DNA of 36,326 nt from AC-32 sp963746155 (GCA_963746155.1 CAVVAB010000002.1:1-36326), one strand, 5' to 3'; positions 1 through 10,970 are shown, counted from the stretch's first letter. Notes: generated from the sequence alone by a model not told the origin. Made by a program: numbers and translations.

Positions 1-241
1 TCGCTCACGGAGGCGCAGCCGACCACCGCCTACCACGACCTGACCGGGTCAAGCGAGACTGGCGCGGTCGCGGAGTCGCCCGCGCGTTGAAGTCAGCGCA
101 GATCGCCTGGGCGAAGGCGAACGGCTTCGAGGATTACGGACGACGAACGACGAGCGCAACACGCCGATGCGCCGGCTGAACGAGCAATTGGGCTACCGGC
201 CCGGGATCGGGCGGATCTTCCTGCGGGGGCCGCTCGCATGA
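1..241 (+). pseudogene. C-terminal part of a GNAT-family N-acetyltransferase, frame broken twice (5' end outside window)
   Basis: Three reading-frame pieces join into one plausible acetyltransferase tail: frame 1 ending TAYHDLTG, then VKRDWRGRGVARALK with IAWAKANGF, then TTNDERNTPMRRLNEQLGY ending at the TGA at 239-241. The RGRGVA segment is the acetyl-CoA pyrophosphate-binding loop of GNAT enzymes, and NxPMRRLNEQLGY is the usual C-terminal helix and strand. One base appears to be missing near 46-48 and another near 131-133. The stop overlaps the next start as ATGA (238-241), so the gene was probably co-translated with the hydrolase-cyclase gene. I infer either a decaying gene or base-calling errors. 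The substrate cannot be told. Confidence 0.6.
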
Positions 242-1572
242 GCTCGCCGCCCGTCCGGTACGCGATGAGCGGCGAGGTCGAGATCGCGTACCAGGTACTC
301 GGCGACGGCCCGCCAGACCTCGTCTGGGTCGCCGGCGCGATCACGCACCTGGACGTCCTATGGGAGCAGCCGGCCTACCGCCGCTTCTGCGAGCAGCTGG
401 AGTCCTTCTCGCGCCTGATCGTCTTCGACAAGCGCGGGATGGGCCTCTCCGAGCGCACCAGGATCGGGACACTCGAGGAGCGCATGGACGATGTGCGGGC
501 CGTGCTGGACGCGGTCGGCTCCGAGCGAGCGGCGCTGATGGGCGTCTCGGAGGGTGGGCCGATGTCCATGCTCTTCGCCGCAACGTACCCAGAGCGGACC
601 CAAGCTCTCCTCCTCGTCGGTGCGGAGGTGAAGGAGGAGACCACCGTCGACTGGCCCTGGGGCGAGTCGACGCGCGAGGAGTTCGACGCCTACGCCGCAT
701 CGATCGGGGAGCGCTGGGGCAAGGGCCTTGCCGCCGCGCTGTACTTCGCCGACGATCCCGATCCCGAGTCGACGCGGAAGTGGTTCGGGAAGCTGCAGAC
801 CGCCTCGATGACGCCGCGAGACGCCCTCGCGTTCCAGCGCATGGCCTTCGAGATCGACGTCCGCGAGGTGGTGCCCGCCGTCCGCGTGCCGACGCTGATC
901 GTCCACCGAATCGACGACACGATCTGCCACGTCGAGAACGCGCGGTTCCTCGCCGATCGAATCCCGGGGGCCCGTTATGTCGAGCTTCCCGGCTCGACGC
1001 ACATTCCCTGGGCCGAGGGCAGTGACGAGATCCTGGCGGAGATCCGCGAGTTCCTGACGGGCGTGCGAGAGGCGCCCGAGCCGGACCGGGTGCTCACAAC
1101 CGTTCTGTTCACCGACATCGTCGGCTCCACCGGGCTGGCCACGGAGCTCGGCGACCGGCGTTGGCGAGAATTGCTGCAGGCGCACCACGCAGCGATCCGG
1201 CGGGAGCTCGGGCGGTTCCGCGGTCACGAGATCGACACTGCAGGCGACGGCTTCCTCGCAAGCTTCGATGGTCCTGCGCGGGCGATCCGTTGCGCAGGCG
1301 CAGCGATCGACGCGGTTCGAGGCCTGGGACTCGATATCCGTGCCGGCCTCCACACGGGGGAGTGCGAGATCGTCGGTGACAAGCTCGCGGGGATCGCCGT
1401 CCACATCGGCGCGCGAGTGGCCGGCGAGGCTGGGCCCGGCGAGGTGCTCGTCTCGAGTACGGTGCACGACCTGGTCGCCGGGTCCGGGCTGAAGTTCGAG
1501 AACCGCGGCGAGGTCGAGCTGAAGGGCGTGTCGGGAGAGTGGCGCCTGTACGCGGTCAGCGGCGGCTCTTGA
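238..1572 (+). CDS. Alpha/beta-hydrolase fused to class III adenylate/guanylate cyclase domain
   Basis: A 444-residue two-domain protein. Residues about 10-275 form an alpha/beta-hydrolase with a nucleophile elbow GVSEG (Ser104), an acid region near HRIDD (Asp226/227) and a likely catalytic His255 in STHIPW. Residues about 283-440 form a class III nucleotidyl cyclase with the first metal Asp293 in FTDIVGST, the second metal Asp337 in AGDGF, and Arg393 in VHIGARV. The position that is usually Asn in this last motif is His388. No membrane segment or signal peptide is seen, so it is probably cytosolic. It likely makes cAMP or cGMP, with the hydrolase acting as enzyme or ligand sensor (inference). 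It starts inside the stop of the upstream GNAT remnant, and its last 17 bases overlap the convergent smpB end. Confidence 0.9.
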   Translation: MSSPPVRYAMSGEVEIAYQVLGDGPPDLVWVAGAITHLDVLWEQPAYRRFCEQLESFSRLIVFDKRGMGLSERTRIGTLEERMDDVRAVLDAVGSERAALMGVSEGGPMSMLFAATYPERTQALLLVGAEVKEETTVDWPWGESTREEFDAYAASIGERWGKGLAAALYFADDPDPESTRKWFGKLQTASMTPRDALAFQRMAFEIDVREVVPAVRVPTLIVHRIDDTICHVENARFLADRIPGARYVELPGSTHIPWAEGSDEILAEIREFLTGVREAPEPDRVLTTVLFTDIVGSTGLATELGDRRWRELLQAHHAAIRRELGRFRGHEIDTAGDGFLASFDGPARAIRCAGAAIDAVRGLGLDIRAGLHTGECEIVGDKLAGIAVHIGARVAGEAGPGEVLVSSTVHDLVAGSGLKFENRGEVELKGVSGEWRLYAVSGGS

Positions 1573-2021
1573 GCTCGCGCTCGATGCGGCGCTTGCTCTC
1601 GCGATCGGCGATGTCGCGGCGCTTGTCGCGCAGCTCCTTCCCGCGTCCGAGCGCGAGCTCGACCTTCGCCCGCCCGTTCTTGAAGTAGAGGCGCGTGGGC
1701 ACGATCGTCAGGCCCTTCTCGGCCACCTGCGAGGAGAGCCGGTCGATCTCCCGGCGGTGGAGGAGCAGCTTGCGGGCGCGGTCCGGGTCGTGCGGCTCGA
1801 CCGACGCCTGCTCGTACGGCGGGATGTGGAGCCCGACGAGCCAGAGCTCGCCGTCGCGCGGGTCGGCGTAGGCGCGCTGCAGGATCGCGTGGCCCTGGCG
1901 CAGGGACTTCACCTCGCTGCCCTGCAGCGCGAGCCCCGCCTCGACGCGGTCGAGCCAGGTGGTACTCGTGCCGCGCGCGGCGGTTGTCCACGATCAGCTT
2001 CTCTCCGGTGCTTCCGGCCAT
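1556..2021 (-). CDS. smpB: SsrA-binding protein SmpB (frame broken by one extra base)
   Basis: SmpB binds tmRNA and delivers it to stalled ribosomes for trans-translation. The N-terminus begins at the ATG at 2021 (MAGSTGEKLIVDNRRARHEY) and reads to about base 1957. The rest continues in the next frame (VKSLRQGHA, then YFKNGRAKVELALGRGKELR, then a basic tail ending ESKRRIERELKSRR). The tail is the helix that occupies the empty mRNA channel. Removing one base of the CC at 1955-1956 restores a continuous 154-residue protein ending at 1556, the normal family length. It lies 26 bases after rnr, a common pairing in bacteria. I treat the frame break as a probable sequence error. Its 3' end overlaps the plus-strand cyclase by 17 bases. 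Confidence 0.88.
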
Positions 2022-2047
2022 GCGCTCGATTGTAGGGCCGCCCCGAG

Positions 2048-3656
2048 CTACGGAGCCGGGGCGAGCTCGACCTTGCCCTCGCTGCGTCGGATCTCCGCGA
2101 CGCGCACCTCGAGCGGGTCGCCGAGCCGGTACCTGCGCCCGCCCCGGCGGCCGACGAGCGCGGTGCCGAGCTCGTTCAGCTCGTAGTAGTCGCCGACGAG
2201 GCGCCGCGCGGGGACGTAGCCCTCGAAGACCTCGGCGAAGCGGACGAAGACGCCCGACGGGATCACGCCGGTGATCTCGCCTTCGAACGGCGTCTCCCAG
2301 CCGAGCTCGAACAGCCGCCGTTCGAGGAGCCACGCGAGGCAGATCTCGTCGGCGCGGTACTCGAGGCTCGAAGCCGCGCGCTCGCGAGCGGATGCGTGCT
2401 CGGCCAGGTCGCCGAGATCCTCCGGGAGCGGCTCGTCCGAGGCGCCCAGCTCCCGCAGCAGCGCGCGGTGGCAGACGAGGTCGGGGTAGCGGCGGATCGG
2501 CGAGGTGAAGTGGCAGTACGCCGCGGCTCGCGAGCCCCGAATGGCCCAGGTTGCGCGGGTCGTAGCGCGCCTGCTTCAGCGCCCGGAGCACGAGCGCAGG
2601 GAATGCGTTCTGGCCCTTGCCCGAACGCTCCACGTAGTCCGTCACCCGCTCGCTGATCGCGGCGGCGAGCTCGGCCGCGTCGGCATCGCCCATCCGCTCG
2701 GGCTCTGGCGGCGTGGGCACGCCAAGGTCGGTGAGCTTCGCGAGCAGGAGCTCGACCGACTGCGGCTCGGGACGCTCGTGCACGCGGTAGAGGGCCTCGC
2801 GGCGCCGTCCGGCGAGCAGGCCGGCCACCGCCTCGTTCGCCAGGATCATCAGCTCCTCGACGAGCATGTGCGCGTGCGGCTCCGACTCGTGCCGCGCGTC
2901 GGCGACGCCGCCCTCCCCGTCGAACGTGAACGCGGGCTCGCCGCTCTCGATCCGGAGCGCGCCGCGCGCGAAGCGCTTGTCGCGCAGATCCGAGGTCACG
3001 CGCTCGGCTCGGCGCAACGCCTCGGTCAGCTCAGGCTCGGCCTGTTCCCGGCCGGCCAGGATCGCCTGCGCCTGCGCGTAGGTCAACCGCGCCTTGCTGC
3101 GGATGACCGAGCGGTAGAAGCGCGCCTCGCCGGAGGAGAGCTCGACCTCGACAGTGACGCAGAGCCGATCGACATCCGGCCGCAGCGAGCACGCGTCGTC
3201 CGAGAGCTCGTGCGGCAGCATCGGCGCCACCAGGCCGGGCACGTAGACCGACAGGGCGCGCTCGGCGGCCCCGCGGTCGAGCGGCGAGCCCGCCTCGACG
3301 AACCAGGAGACGTCCGCGATGTGGACGAGCACGCGGTCGTCGTAGAGCGTCAGCGCGTCGTCGAAGTCCTTCGCCGTCTCCGGGTCGATCGTGAACGTGA
3401 GCTCGTCTCGAAGGTCGACGCGGCCCTCGGTCGACGGCTCGCGCAGCTCGAACGGCTCGAACCCCTCGCGCTCGCCTTCCTCGACGAGCAGGCCTTCGAG
3501 CACCGTCTCGATCGCGCTCGCCTTGCCGAGGACGCGCTCGAGCTTCGCCCGCCCGCGCCCCTTGCGCAGGACGGCGAGATCGCCGGGGCTCGCCTCGCCG
3601 CTGCCGCGCTTGTCCAGCACGAGCGGCACCCCCGGCGTGAAGTACGGCTCGCCCAC
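2048..3656 (-). CDS. rnr: Ribonuclease R, RNB-family 3'-5' exoribonuclease (frame broken by one extra base)
   Basis: Degrades structured RNA processively from the 3' end and, with SmpB/tmRNA, clears non-stop mRNAs. The RNB catalytic motif FTIDPETAKDFDDAL supplies the metal-binding aspartates. After NLGHSGLASR the frame shifts, and the next frame continues YCHFTSPIRRYPDL, the second RNB signature, and then a C-terminal S1 domain (GVIPSGVFVRFAEVFEGYV) ending at 2048. Deleting one base of the CC at 2521-2522 gives about 535 residues. The GTG at 3656 is preceded by a GAGGGAAG Shine-Dalgarno-like run. About 15 upstream codons in the same frame stay open and look protein-like (TEIARRGKLV) but have no ATG, GTG or TTG, so the true start is uncertain. 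It follows ftsX by 40 bases. Confidence 0.88.
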
Positions 3657-3696
3657 GACGAGCTTCCCTCGCCGGGCGATCTCCGTTACGACGATT

Positions 3697-4659
3697 TCAG
3701 ACGCGGAGGAAACGGTGGATCGTGATTCCGGAGCCGGCGGCGCCGAGCAGGAGCCCCGCGCCGAGGATGATCAGCACGTGGACGCCGAACGGCCAGGCGT
3801 GCACGTCCGTGTGGCCCAGATGGATGACGTGCCCCAGGAAGATCGAGCGCCCTAACGCCAGGAGGACCAGCGCGGCGACCGCACCTCCGAGCCCCGCAAG
3901 GAGCCCTTCGATCATGAACGGGCCTCGCACGAACCAGTTCGTCGCGCCGACGAGCTTCATCACCTCGATCTCGCGTCGACGGGCGAAGATCGAGAGCCTG
4001 ATCGTGTTGGCGACGAGCAGCGTCGAGGAGATCATCAGGACGATGAACGCGATCAGCACGACGATCCAGAGGTAGCGCGCAACCGAGACCACGCGGTGCG
4101 TGATGCGGCTGCAGCTCTTCCCGCTCGACGTCTCCGCTGCGCTCGTGCCCGGCGCGGGCGGGCACGTCGACTCGACGCCGGCCGGCAACGGGCTCAGCTG
4201 CGCGGCGATCGCGTCGACGTCCTCGGCGTGTTTCGGGATCACCTGGAACTCGTTCGGGAGCGGGTTGCCCGTCAGGTTCTGCGTGTACTCGGGATGGTCT
4301 CTCTTCTCGATCCTGAGCGCCTCTTCCTTCGAGACGAACTTCAGCTCCTTGACCTGAGGGATCGCCGCCAGCCTGTCGTGCACGGCGTTCATCTGCGCCG
4401 GCGTCGCCTCCTTCGGGCAGATCACCGGAACCTTGTTCAGAGCCTCGCGGTACGCGCTCAGCGGCGTGCAGAAGTCGACCTTGACGAGCAGCTGGCTCTT
4501 GTAGTGGTCGCTGAGCGACAGCGCCCAGCTGCCGAACCCGACGACGAGCCCGAGCATGAACATCCCGATCAGGACGGTCGTCACCGCGGCGAACGTCGTC
4601 GACATGTTCGCACCGAGGGACCGCACCGCTTCCGCGATGATCAGCTTGAAACGGTTCAT
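3697..4659 (-). CDS. ftsX: Cell-division ABC transporter permease-like subunit FtsX
   Basis: FtsX pairs with the ATPase FtsE at the divisome and activates peptidoglycan hydrolases across the membrane. The 320-residue protein shows one N-terminal membrane helix (about 24-46), a large extracytoplasmic loop, then three C-terminal helices with FtsX-type text (RREIEVMKLVGATNWFVRGPF). The loop holds four cysteines (contexts VDFCTPL, VICPKE, ESTCPPA, KSCSRI), so two disulfides are possible. The start could be the ATG at 4659 (TGATG, one-base overlap with the ftsE stop) or the adjoining GTG at 4662 (GTGA overlap). Either way it is translationally coupled to ftsE. No partner hydrolase gene lies next to it. 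Confidence 0.93.
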   Translation of the reverse strand: MNRFKLIIAEAVRSLGANMSTTFAAVTTVLIGMFMLGLVVGFGSWALSLSDHYKSQLLVKVDFCTPLSAYREALNKVPVICPKEATPAQMNAVHDRLAAIPQVKELKFVSKEEALRIEKRDHPEYTQNLTGNPLPNEFQVIPKHAEDVDAIAAQLSPLPAGVESTCPPAPGTSAAETSSGKSCSRITHRVVSVARYLWIVVLIAFIVLMISSTLLVANTIRLSIFARRREIEVMKLVGATNWFVRGPFMIEGLLAGLGGAVAALVLLALGRSIFLGHVIHLGHTDVHAWPFGVHVLIILGAGLLLGAAGSGITIHRFLRV

Positions 4660-5342
4660 CACTCGGAGGTGTAGCCGCCGCGGCGCTCGTCGCGGGCGAG
4701 CCGGCCTTCCTCGAGCGCGATCACGCGCTTCCGCATCTTGTCGACCATCTCGCGGTCGTGCGTCGCCATCAGGATCGTCGTCCCGGAGCGGTTGATGCGG
4801 TAGAGGAGCTGCATGATCCCGACGCTCGTGTCGGGGTCGAGGTTGCCGGTCGGCTCGTCGCAGATCAGGAGCGGCGGGTGGTTCACGAACGCGCGCGCGA
4901 TCGAGACGCGCTGCTGCTCGCCGCCGGAGAGCTCGTCGGGCAACGAGGACATCTTGTGCGCGAGCCCGACGAGGTTCAACACTTCGGGCACCTTGCGGCG
5001 GATCGACGTGCTGCTCTCCCCCTGCACCTTGAGCGCGTAGGCGACGTTCTCGGCCGCGGTGCGGTTGGGCAGCAGCTTGAAGTCCTGGAAGACGCAGCCG
5101 ACGTTGCGGCGGAGCAGCGGCACCTTCTTGCGCTTGAGCCGGCCGAGGTCGCGGCCGCCGACGCTGATCTTGCCCGAGGTCGGCTCGAGCTCCTTCAGCA
5201 CCAGGCGGACGATCGTCGACTTGCCCGAGCCCGACGCGCCGACGATGAAGATGAACTCGCCCTTGTCGATCGCGAACGAGACGTCGCGCAGCGCCTTCAC
5301 GTCCGGCTCGTAGATCTTCGTGACGTTCTCGAAGACGACCAT
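4659..5342 (-). CDS. ftsE: Cell-division ATP-binding protein FtsE
   Basis: ABC-type ATPase that drives FtsX. Starting at the ATG at 5342 (MVVFENVTKIYEPDV) gives 227 residues, the normal FtsE length. Walker A is GASGSGKST, the Q-loop is FQDFKLL, the signature is LSGGEQQR, Walker B is LLICDEPTGNLDP and the switch His is in MATHDREM. The same frame stays open to 5546 and would add 68 residues. The first half of that extension has poor third-position G/C and no family similarity, while the last 20 codons (EEFEPVPAPPAP) look more coding-like. A start slightly upstream of 5342, for example a GTG inside the extension, therefore remains possible. The stop overlaps ftsX. Confidence 0.93.
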   Translation of the reverse strand: MVVFENVTKIYEPDVKALRDVSFAIDKGEFIFIVGASGSGKSTIVRLVLKELEPTSGKISVGGRDLGRLKRKKVPLLRRNVGCVFQDFKLLPNRTAAENVAYALKVQGESSTSIRRKVPEVLNLVGLAHKMSSLPDELSGGEQQRVSIARAFVNHPPLLICDEPTGNLDPDTSVGIMQLLYRINRSGTTILMATHDREMVDKMRKRVIALEEGRLARDERRGGYTSE

Positions 5343-5552
5343 CGCCGAGCTCGTCGGCGCAGGCGGCGCCGGGACGGGCTCGAATTCTTCGAGGACGGCC
5401 GTCTGAGTGGCTTCGTCTGTCTCTTGGAGACCCAGTTCCTGCACGTGGCGGGAAGGACGCGACCCCTGCGCATCCGCTTCGACTAGACGCCCGAGTCTAG
5501 CTGAACGCGCGGCCCATGCACGCATTTCTTGCTGCAAATTGCGCATGTCTCG
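5343..5552 (-). promoter_or_regulatory. prfB-ftsE spacer with small inverted repeat and weak -10-like box
   Basis: About 210 bases separate the prfB stop from the preferred ftsE start. A perfect 6-bp inverted repeat, CTAGAC / GTCTAG with a 6-base loop, lies at 5483-5500. On the minus strand TAGACT (5499-5494) resembles an actinobacterial -10 box, but no good -35 is found at the right distance. No U-tract follows the hairpin. This could be an ftsE promoter region or an N-terminal extension of FtsE, and the sequence does not decide. Confidence 0.3.
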
Positions 5553-6663
5553 CTAGAGCGCGCGCCCGGTCGCGCGCGCCAACAGGTACTCGCGAACGAA
5601 GTCGTCGAGGGCGCCGTCGAGCACGGCCTGGGTGTTCCCGGTCTCGTAGTCCGTGCGATGGTCTTTCACCAGCTGGTAGGGGTGCAGGACGTAGCTGCGG
5701 ATCTGGCTGCCGAAGCCGATGTCCTGCGCCTCGCCGCGCTCGCGGGCGAGCTCCTCCTCGCGCCGCTCCTGCTCCTGCTCGAGCAGGCGCGACTTGAGGA
5801 TCCGAAGCGCGGTCTGCTTGTTCGAGCTCTGCGAGCGCTCGTTCTGGCACTGGACGACGATCCCGGTCGGGATGTGCGTGATGCGGACAGCGGAGTCGGT
5901 CTTGTTCACGTGCTGGCCGCCCGCGCCGCTCGCGCGGTAGGTATCGATGCGCAGGTCGCTCTCGTCGAGCGCAAGGTCGACGCCCTCGGCCAGCAGCGGG
6001 CTGACGATCACCTGCGCGAAGCTCGTGTGGCGGCGATGCGCCTGGTCGAACGGGCTCAGGCGCACGAGCCGGTGGACCCCACGCTCTGCCTTGAAGATCC
6101 CGTACGCGTTCTCGCCCTTGACCGTGAACGTCGCCGACTTGAGGCCGGCCTCCTCGCCCGGGCTCGCCTCGAGCACCTCGGTCTGGAAGCCGCGCTCCTG
6201 GCTCCAGCGGAGGTACATGCGCAGCAGCATCTCGGCCCAGTCCTGGGCATCGGTGCCGCCTGTGCCTGCATGAATCGTGACGAGCGCGTCGCCGCCGTCG
6301 TACTCCCCGGAGAAGAGCGCGTCCTCCTGGAGGCGGTCGAGCTCGTCCCGCAGCGGCACGATCGACGTCTCGATCTCGGTGGCCATGTCGCCGTCCATGG
6401 CCAGCAGCTCCTGGGCGTCCTGGTACTCCTGGACGAGGCGGCCGTAGCGCTCGAGGCGCCTGCTCAGCCGCGCGTGCTCGGCCGAGACCTGCGCCGCGTG
6501 CTGCTGGTCATCCCAGAAACCGGGGCTGCCGAGCTCCTGCTCGAGCTCGGCGATCCGCTTCTCGAGTGCCTCCGGGTCAAAGGTAATCACGGACCCAGGC
6601 AAGCTGGGCCCCGATCTCCTGAAGCTGCTGCTCGAGCGGAACGGTCTGTGTCTGGTCGGCCAT
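5553..6663 (-). CDS. prfB: Peptide chain release factor 2 (RF2), made by programmed +1 frameshifting
   Basis: RF2 terminates translation at UGA and UAA. The zero frame starts at the ATG at 6663 (MADQTQTVPLEQQLQEIGAQ) and ends after 28 codons at an in-frame TGA (6579-6577) in the heptamer CTTTGAC. Shifting +1 at CTT continues as DPEALEKRIAELEQELGSPG to the stop at 5553, giving about 369 residues. The recognition tripeptide SPF (LVRLSPFDQAH) identifies RF2 rather than RF1, and GGQ (SGAGGQHVNKTDS) is the peptidyl-tRNA hydrolysis motif. Low RF2 would make ribosomes pause at UGA and shift, raising RF2 synthesis. This feedback is well known for E. coli and many other bacteria. It follows secA after a 308-base repeat-rich spacer and precedes ftsEX, as in Firmicutes. 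Confidence 0.96.
6576..6582 (-). promoter_or_regulatory. RF2 programmed +1 frameshift site CTTTGAC
   Basis: Codon 28 CTT is followed by TGA and C, exactly the CUU UGA C slippery/stop context of prfB autoregulation. tRNA-Leu can slip onto UUU and decoding resumes at GAC. I do not see the strong internal Shine-Dalgarno (AGGGGG) that sits just upstream in E. coli. The bases before the site are CTTGCCTGGGTCCGTGATTAC, so stimulation may be weaker here or work differently. Confidence 0.93.
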
Positions 6664-6971
6664 CGCCCGGACGATGGTACCGACCGGCGACCGCGGAGTC
6701 CGAAACGGCCACGTCCGGGGTCTGACCCCGGACGTGGCTTGAAGCGACGCGACGTCGGGCGCCTCCTGGGCGACTAGACCCTCGGTCTCTCCATGCCGGC
6801 TGTCTTCTCAAGACATGCCCGGGGTCTGACCCCGGTTGCAAGAAGGAGGCGCCCGTTCGCGGCGCTGCCGGGCTTCACTCGACAGCGTTCGCTTCGCGCT
6901 CTCTAGGAAAACCAACTCGTCGCGAACTCGTCATGGCTTCGGCGCAGCCGAAGCCGGACTTCGCGCCGATC
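6664..6971. repeat. secA-prfB intergenic spacer packed with nested palindromes
   Basis: This 308-base gap has no credible gene. It holds a 12-bp-stem hairpin at 6709-6737 with loop TCTGA, a shorter copy of the same core (GGGGTCTGACCCC) at 6819-6835, and a TGTCTT/AAGACA mini-hairpin at 6801-6815. An 11-bp long-range inverted repeat (arms 6756-6766 and 6845-6855) encloses the second copy. A 9-bp hairpin at 6935-6955 lies just after the secA stop. The GGGGTCTGACCCC core resembles REP-type palindromes seen between genes in many bacteria (general knowledge). Functions could be secA termination, RNA processing or a non-autonomous element. A T-run (GGTTTTCC) follows the 6935-6955 hairpin on the minus strand but only after some 20 bases. 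Confidence 0.7.
6935..6955 (-). terminator. Hairpin just downstream of secA, possible terminator
   Basis: Perfect 9-bp stem GGCTTCGGC / GCCGAAGCC with a 3-base loop, beginning 17 bases after the secA stop codon. There is no immediate U-tract, so it may act as a U-less terminator or a 3'-end stabiliser. Confidence 0.4.
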
Positions 6972-9672
<2,701 letters not shown>

Positions 9673-9734
9673 CTGGGCTTAGGGTAGCGGGTGAAGTGCG
9701 CGGCCCGGGTCTCCGCGCCGCCGCGGGATCGGCG

Positions 9735-10274
9735 TTATTGCGGCTCGATCAGCCCGTAGTCGCCGTCGCGGCGCCGGTAGACGACGTTCGCCTCGCCCGA
9801 CTCGGCGTTGCGGAACACGAAGAAGTCGTGGTTGATCAGCTCCAGCTGGAGCACGGCCTCTTCGGGGCTCATCGGGTTGACCGCGAACTGCTTGGTCTTG
9901 ACGATCATCGGGCCCGGCTCGTCGGCGACGACGGGGGTCGCTTCGAGCGCTGCCTCGGCGCGCGCGGCCTTGCGGCGGCGGTCGCGACCCTGTCGGCGGT
10001 AGCGCGTGACCTGGCGCTCGAGCTTGTCGACGAGCTGGTCGATCGACGCGCGCATGTCCGGCGAAGCTTCTCTCGCTCGGAGGACCGGGCCCTTCGTCCA
10101 GATCGTCGCCTCGGCGACCTTGTTCTCCGCGATGGACGGATTCTTCTCCTCGGCGAGCTCGAGCTCGATCCGCGGATCGTTGAGCTGCCGCTCCAGCTTC
10201 CCGAGCTTCTCCTCCGCGTAGCTGCGGATGGATTCGCTCACCTCGAGGTTCCTGCCTTTGACCTGGAACTGCAT
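9735..10274 (-). CDS. hpf: Long-form ribosome hibernation promoting factor
   Basis: The 179-residue protein has an N-terminal RaiA/HPF ribosome-binding domain (MQFQVKGRNLEVSESIRSYA to about residue 105), a short linker, and the C-terminal dimerisation domain of long HPFs (IVKTKQFAVNPMSPEEAVLQ and HDFFVFRNAESGEANVVYRR). Long HPF pairs 70S ribosomes into inactive 100S dimers under stress or in stationary phase. The ATG at 10274 is preceded by GAAGGAGA at good spacing. It lies between comF and secA, a conserved neighbourhood in Gram-positive bacteria. No regulatory motif is evident in the 33-base gap upstream. Confidence 0.95.
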   Translation of the reverse strand: MQFQVKGRNLEVSESIRSYAEEKLGKLERQLNDPRIELELAEEKNPSIAENKVAEATIWTKGPVLRAREASPDMRASIDQLVDKLERQVTRYRRQGRDRRRKAARAEAALEATPVVADEPGPMIVKTKQFAVNPMSPEEAVLQLELINHDFFVFRNAESGEANVVYRRRDGDYGLIEPQ

Positions 10275-10307
10275 CGGGCTCTCCTTCGACCCCTTCTGCT
10301 ACGGAAT

Positions 10308-10970
10308 CTAGCGGACGACCCGTGCGAACGTCACGACCTCGACTCGCTTCGCTCCGCCTTTGCGCAACGCGGATGCGGCTGCGGCCGCCGTTGCGCCGCT
10401 CGTGAACACGTCGTCGACGAGCGCGACCCGCGTCGGCGCTGCGACGGCAGGGGCGAACGCACCGGCGACGTTCCGTCGGCGGTCGGGCAGTGTCAGCCCG
10501 CGCTGGTGCCGGACCGAGCGCGTTCTCGCGACCAGCGGCCGCACCGGCAGCTCCCAGCGCTTGCCGAGCTCATGGGCCAGCCGCTCCGCTGGGTGGTATC
10601 CGCGCGTGAGCACCCGCTCCCGGTCGGGCGGTACGAACGCGAGCGCGGTCGCCCGTGGCGGCGAGAGCGTCTCCGCGATCACGTCGGCGGCGTCATAGGC
10701 GAGACGGCGAAGCCCTCGCTCCTTCCAGGCCGTCACGAGCAGGCGCGTGCGCTCGTCATACGCCACGGCCGCCCGCGCCGTGGCGAACGCGAGCCGTCGG
10801 CCCGAGCATTCCCGGCAGCGTGCGACGGGCCAGGCGGTCGGCGCGCCACAGCGCTCGCAGAGCGGCGGTTGCAGCCTCGGCAGGCTCTCGCGGCAACCCG
10901 CGCACAGCTGCTCGCCACCCACTCCGCACACGACACAGCGAACCGGCAGCAGCAGATCGAGAAGTCTCAC
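10308..10970 (-). CDS. comF: ComF-family amidophosphoribosyltransferase-like protein
   Basis: A 220-residue protein with two N-terminal four-cysteine zinc-ribbon-like motifs (CVVCG and CAGC, then CERCG and CRECSG) followed by a phosphoribosyltransferase domain with the PRPP loop VALVDDVFTSGATAAAA. ComFC-type proteins act in DNA uptake during competence, although many carriers are not known to be competent. The GTG start at 10970 follows a purine-rich GGAGGAGGTGAGG stretch whose distance is a little long. It starts 84 bases after the upstream sugar nucleotidyltransferase and precedes hpf, as in Firmicutes. No other competence genes are visible here. Confidence 0.9.
   Translation of the reverse strand: MRLLDLLLPVRCVVCGVGGEQLCAGCRESLPRLQPPLCERCGAPTAWPVARCRECSGRRLAFATARAAVAYDERTRLLVTAWKERGLRRLAYDAADVIAETLSPPRATALAFVPPDRERVLTRGYHPAERLAHELGKRWELPVRPLVARTRSVRHQRGLTLPDRRRNVAGAFAPAVAAPTRVALVDDVFTSGATAAAAASALRKGGAKRVEVVTFARVVR

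Noticed and set aside
1224..2047. Continuation of the rnr N-terminal frame down to 1224, giving an 810-residue protein
   Set aside because: After the +1 break this frame reads Arg/Pro/Ala-rich noise through the real S1 domain, smpB and the cyclase end. The conserved RNB text continues in the next frame.
6576..6582. Sequencing error as the explanation for the prfB frame change
   Set aside because: The break is exactly at CTTTGAC with the RF2-specific SPF protein downstream, the known programmed signal, unlike the random positions of the other breaks.
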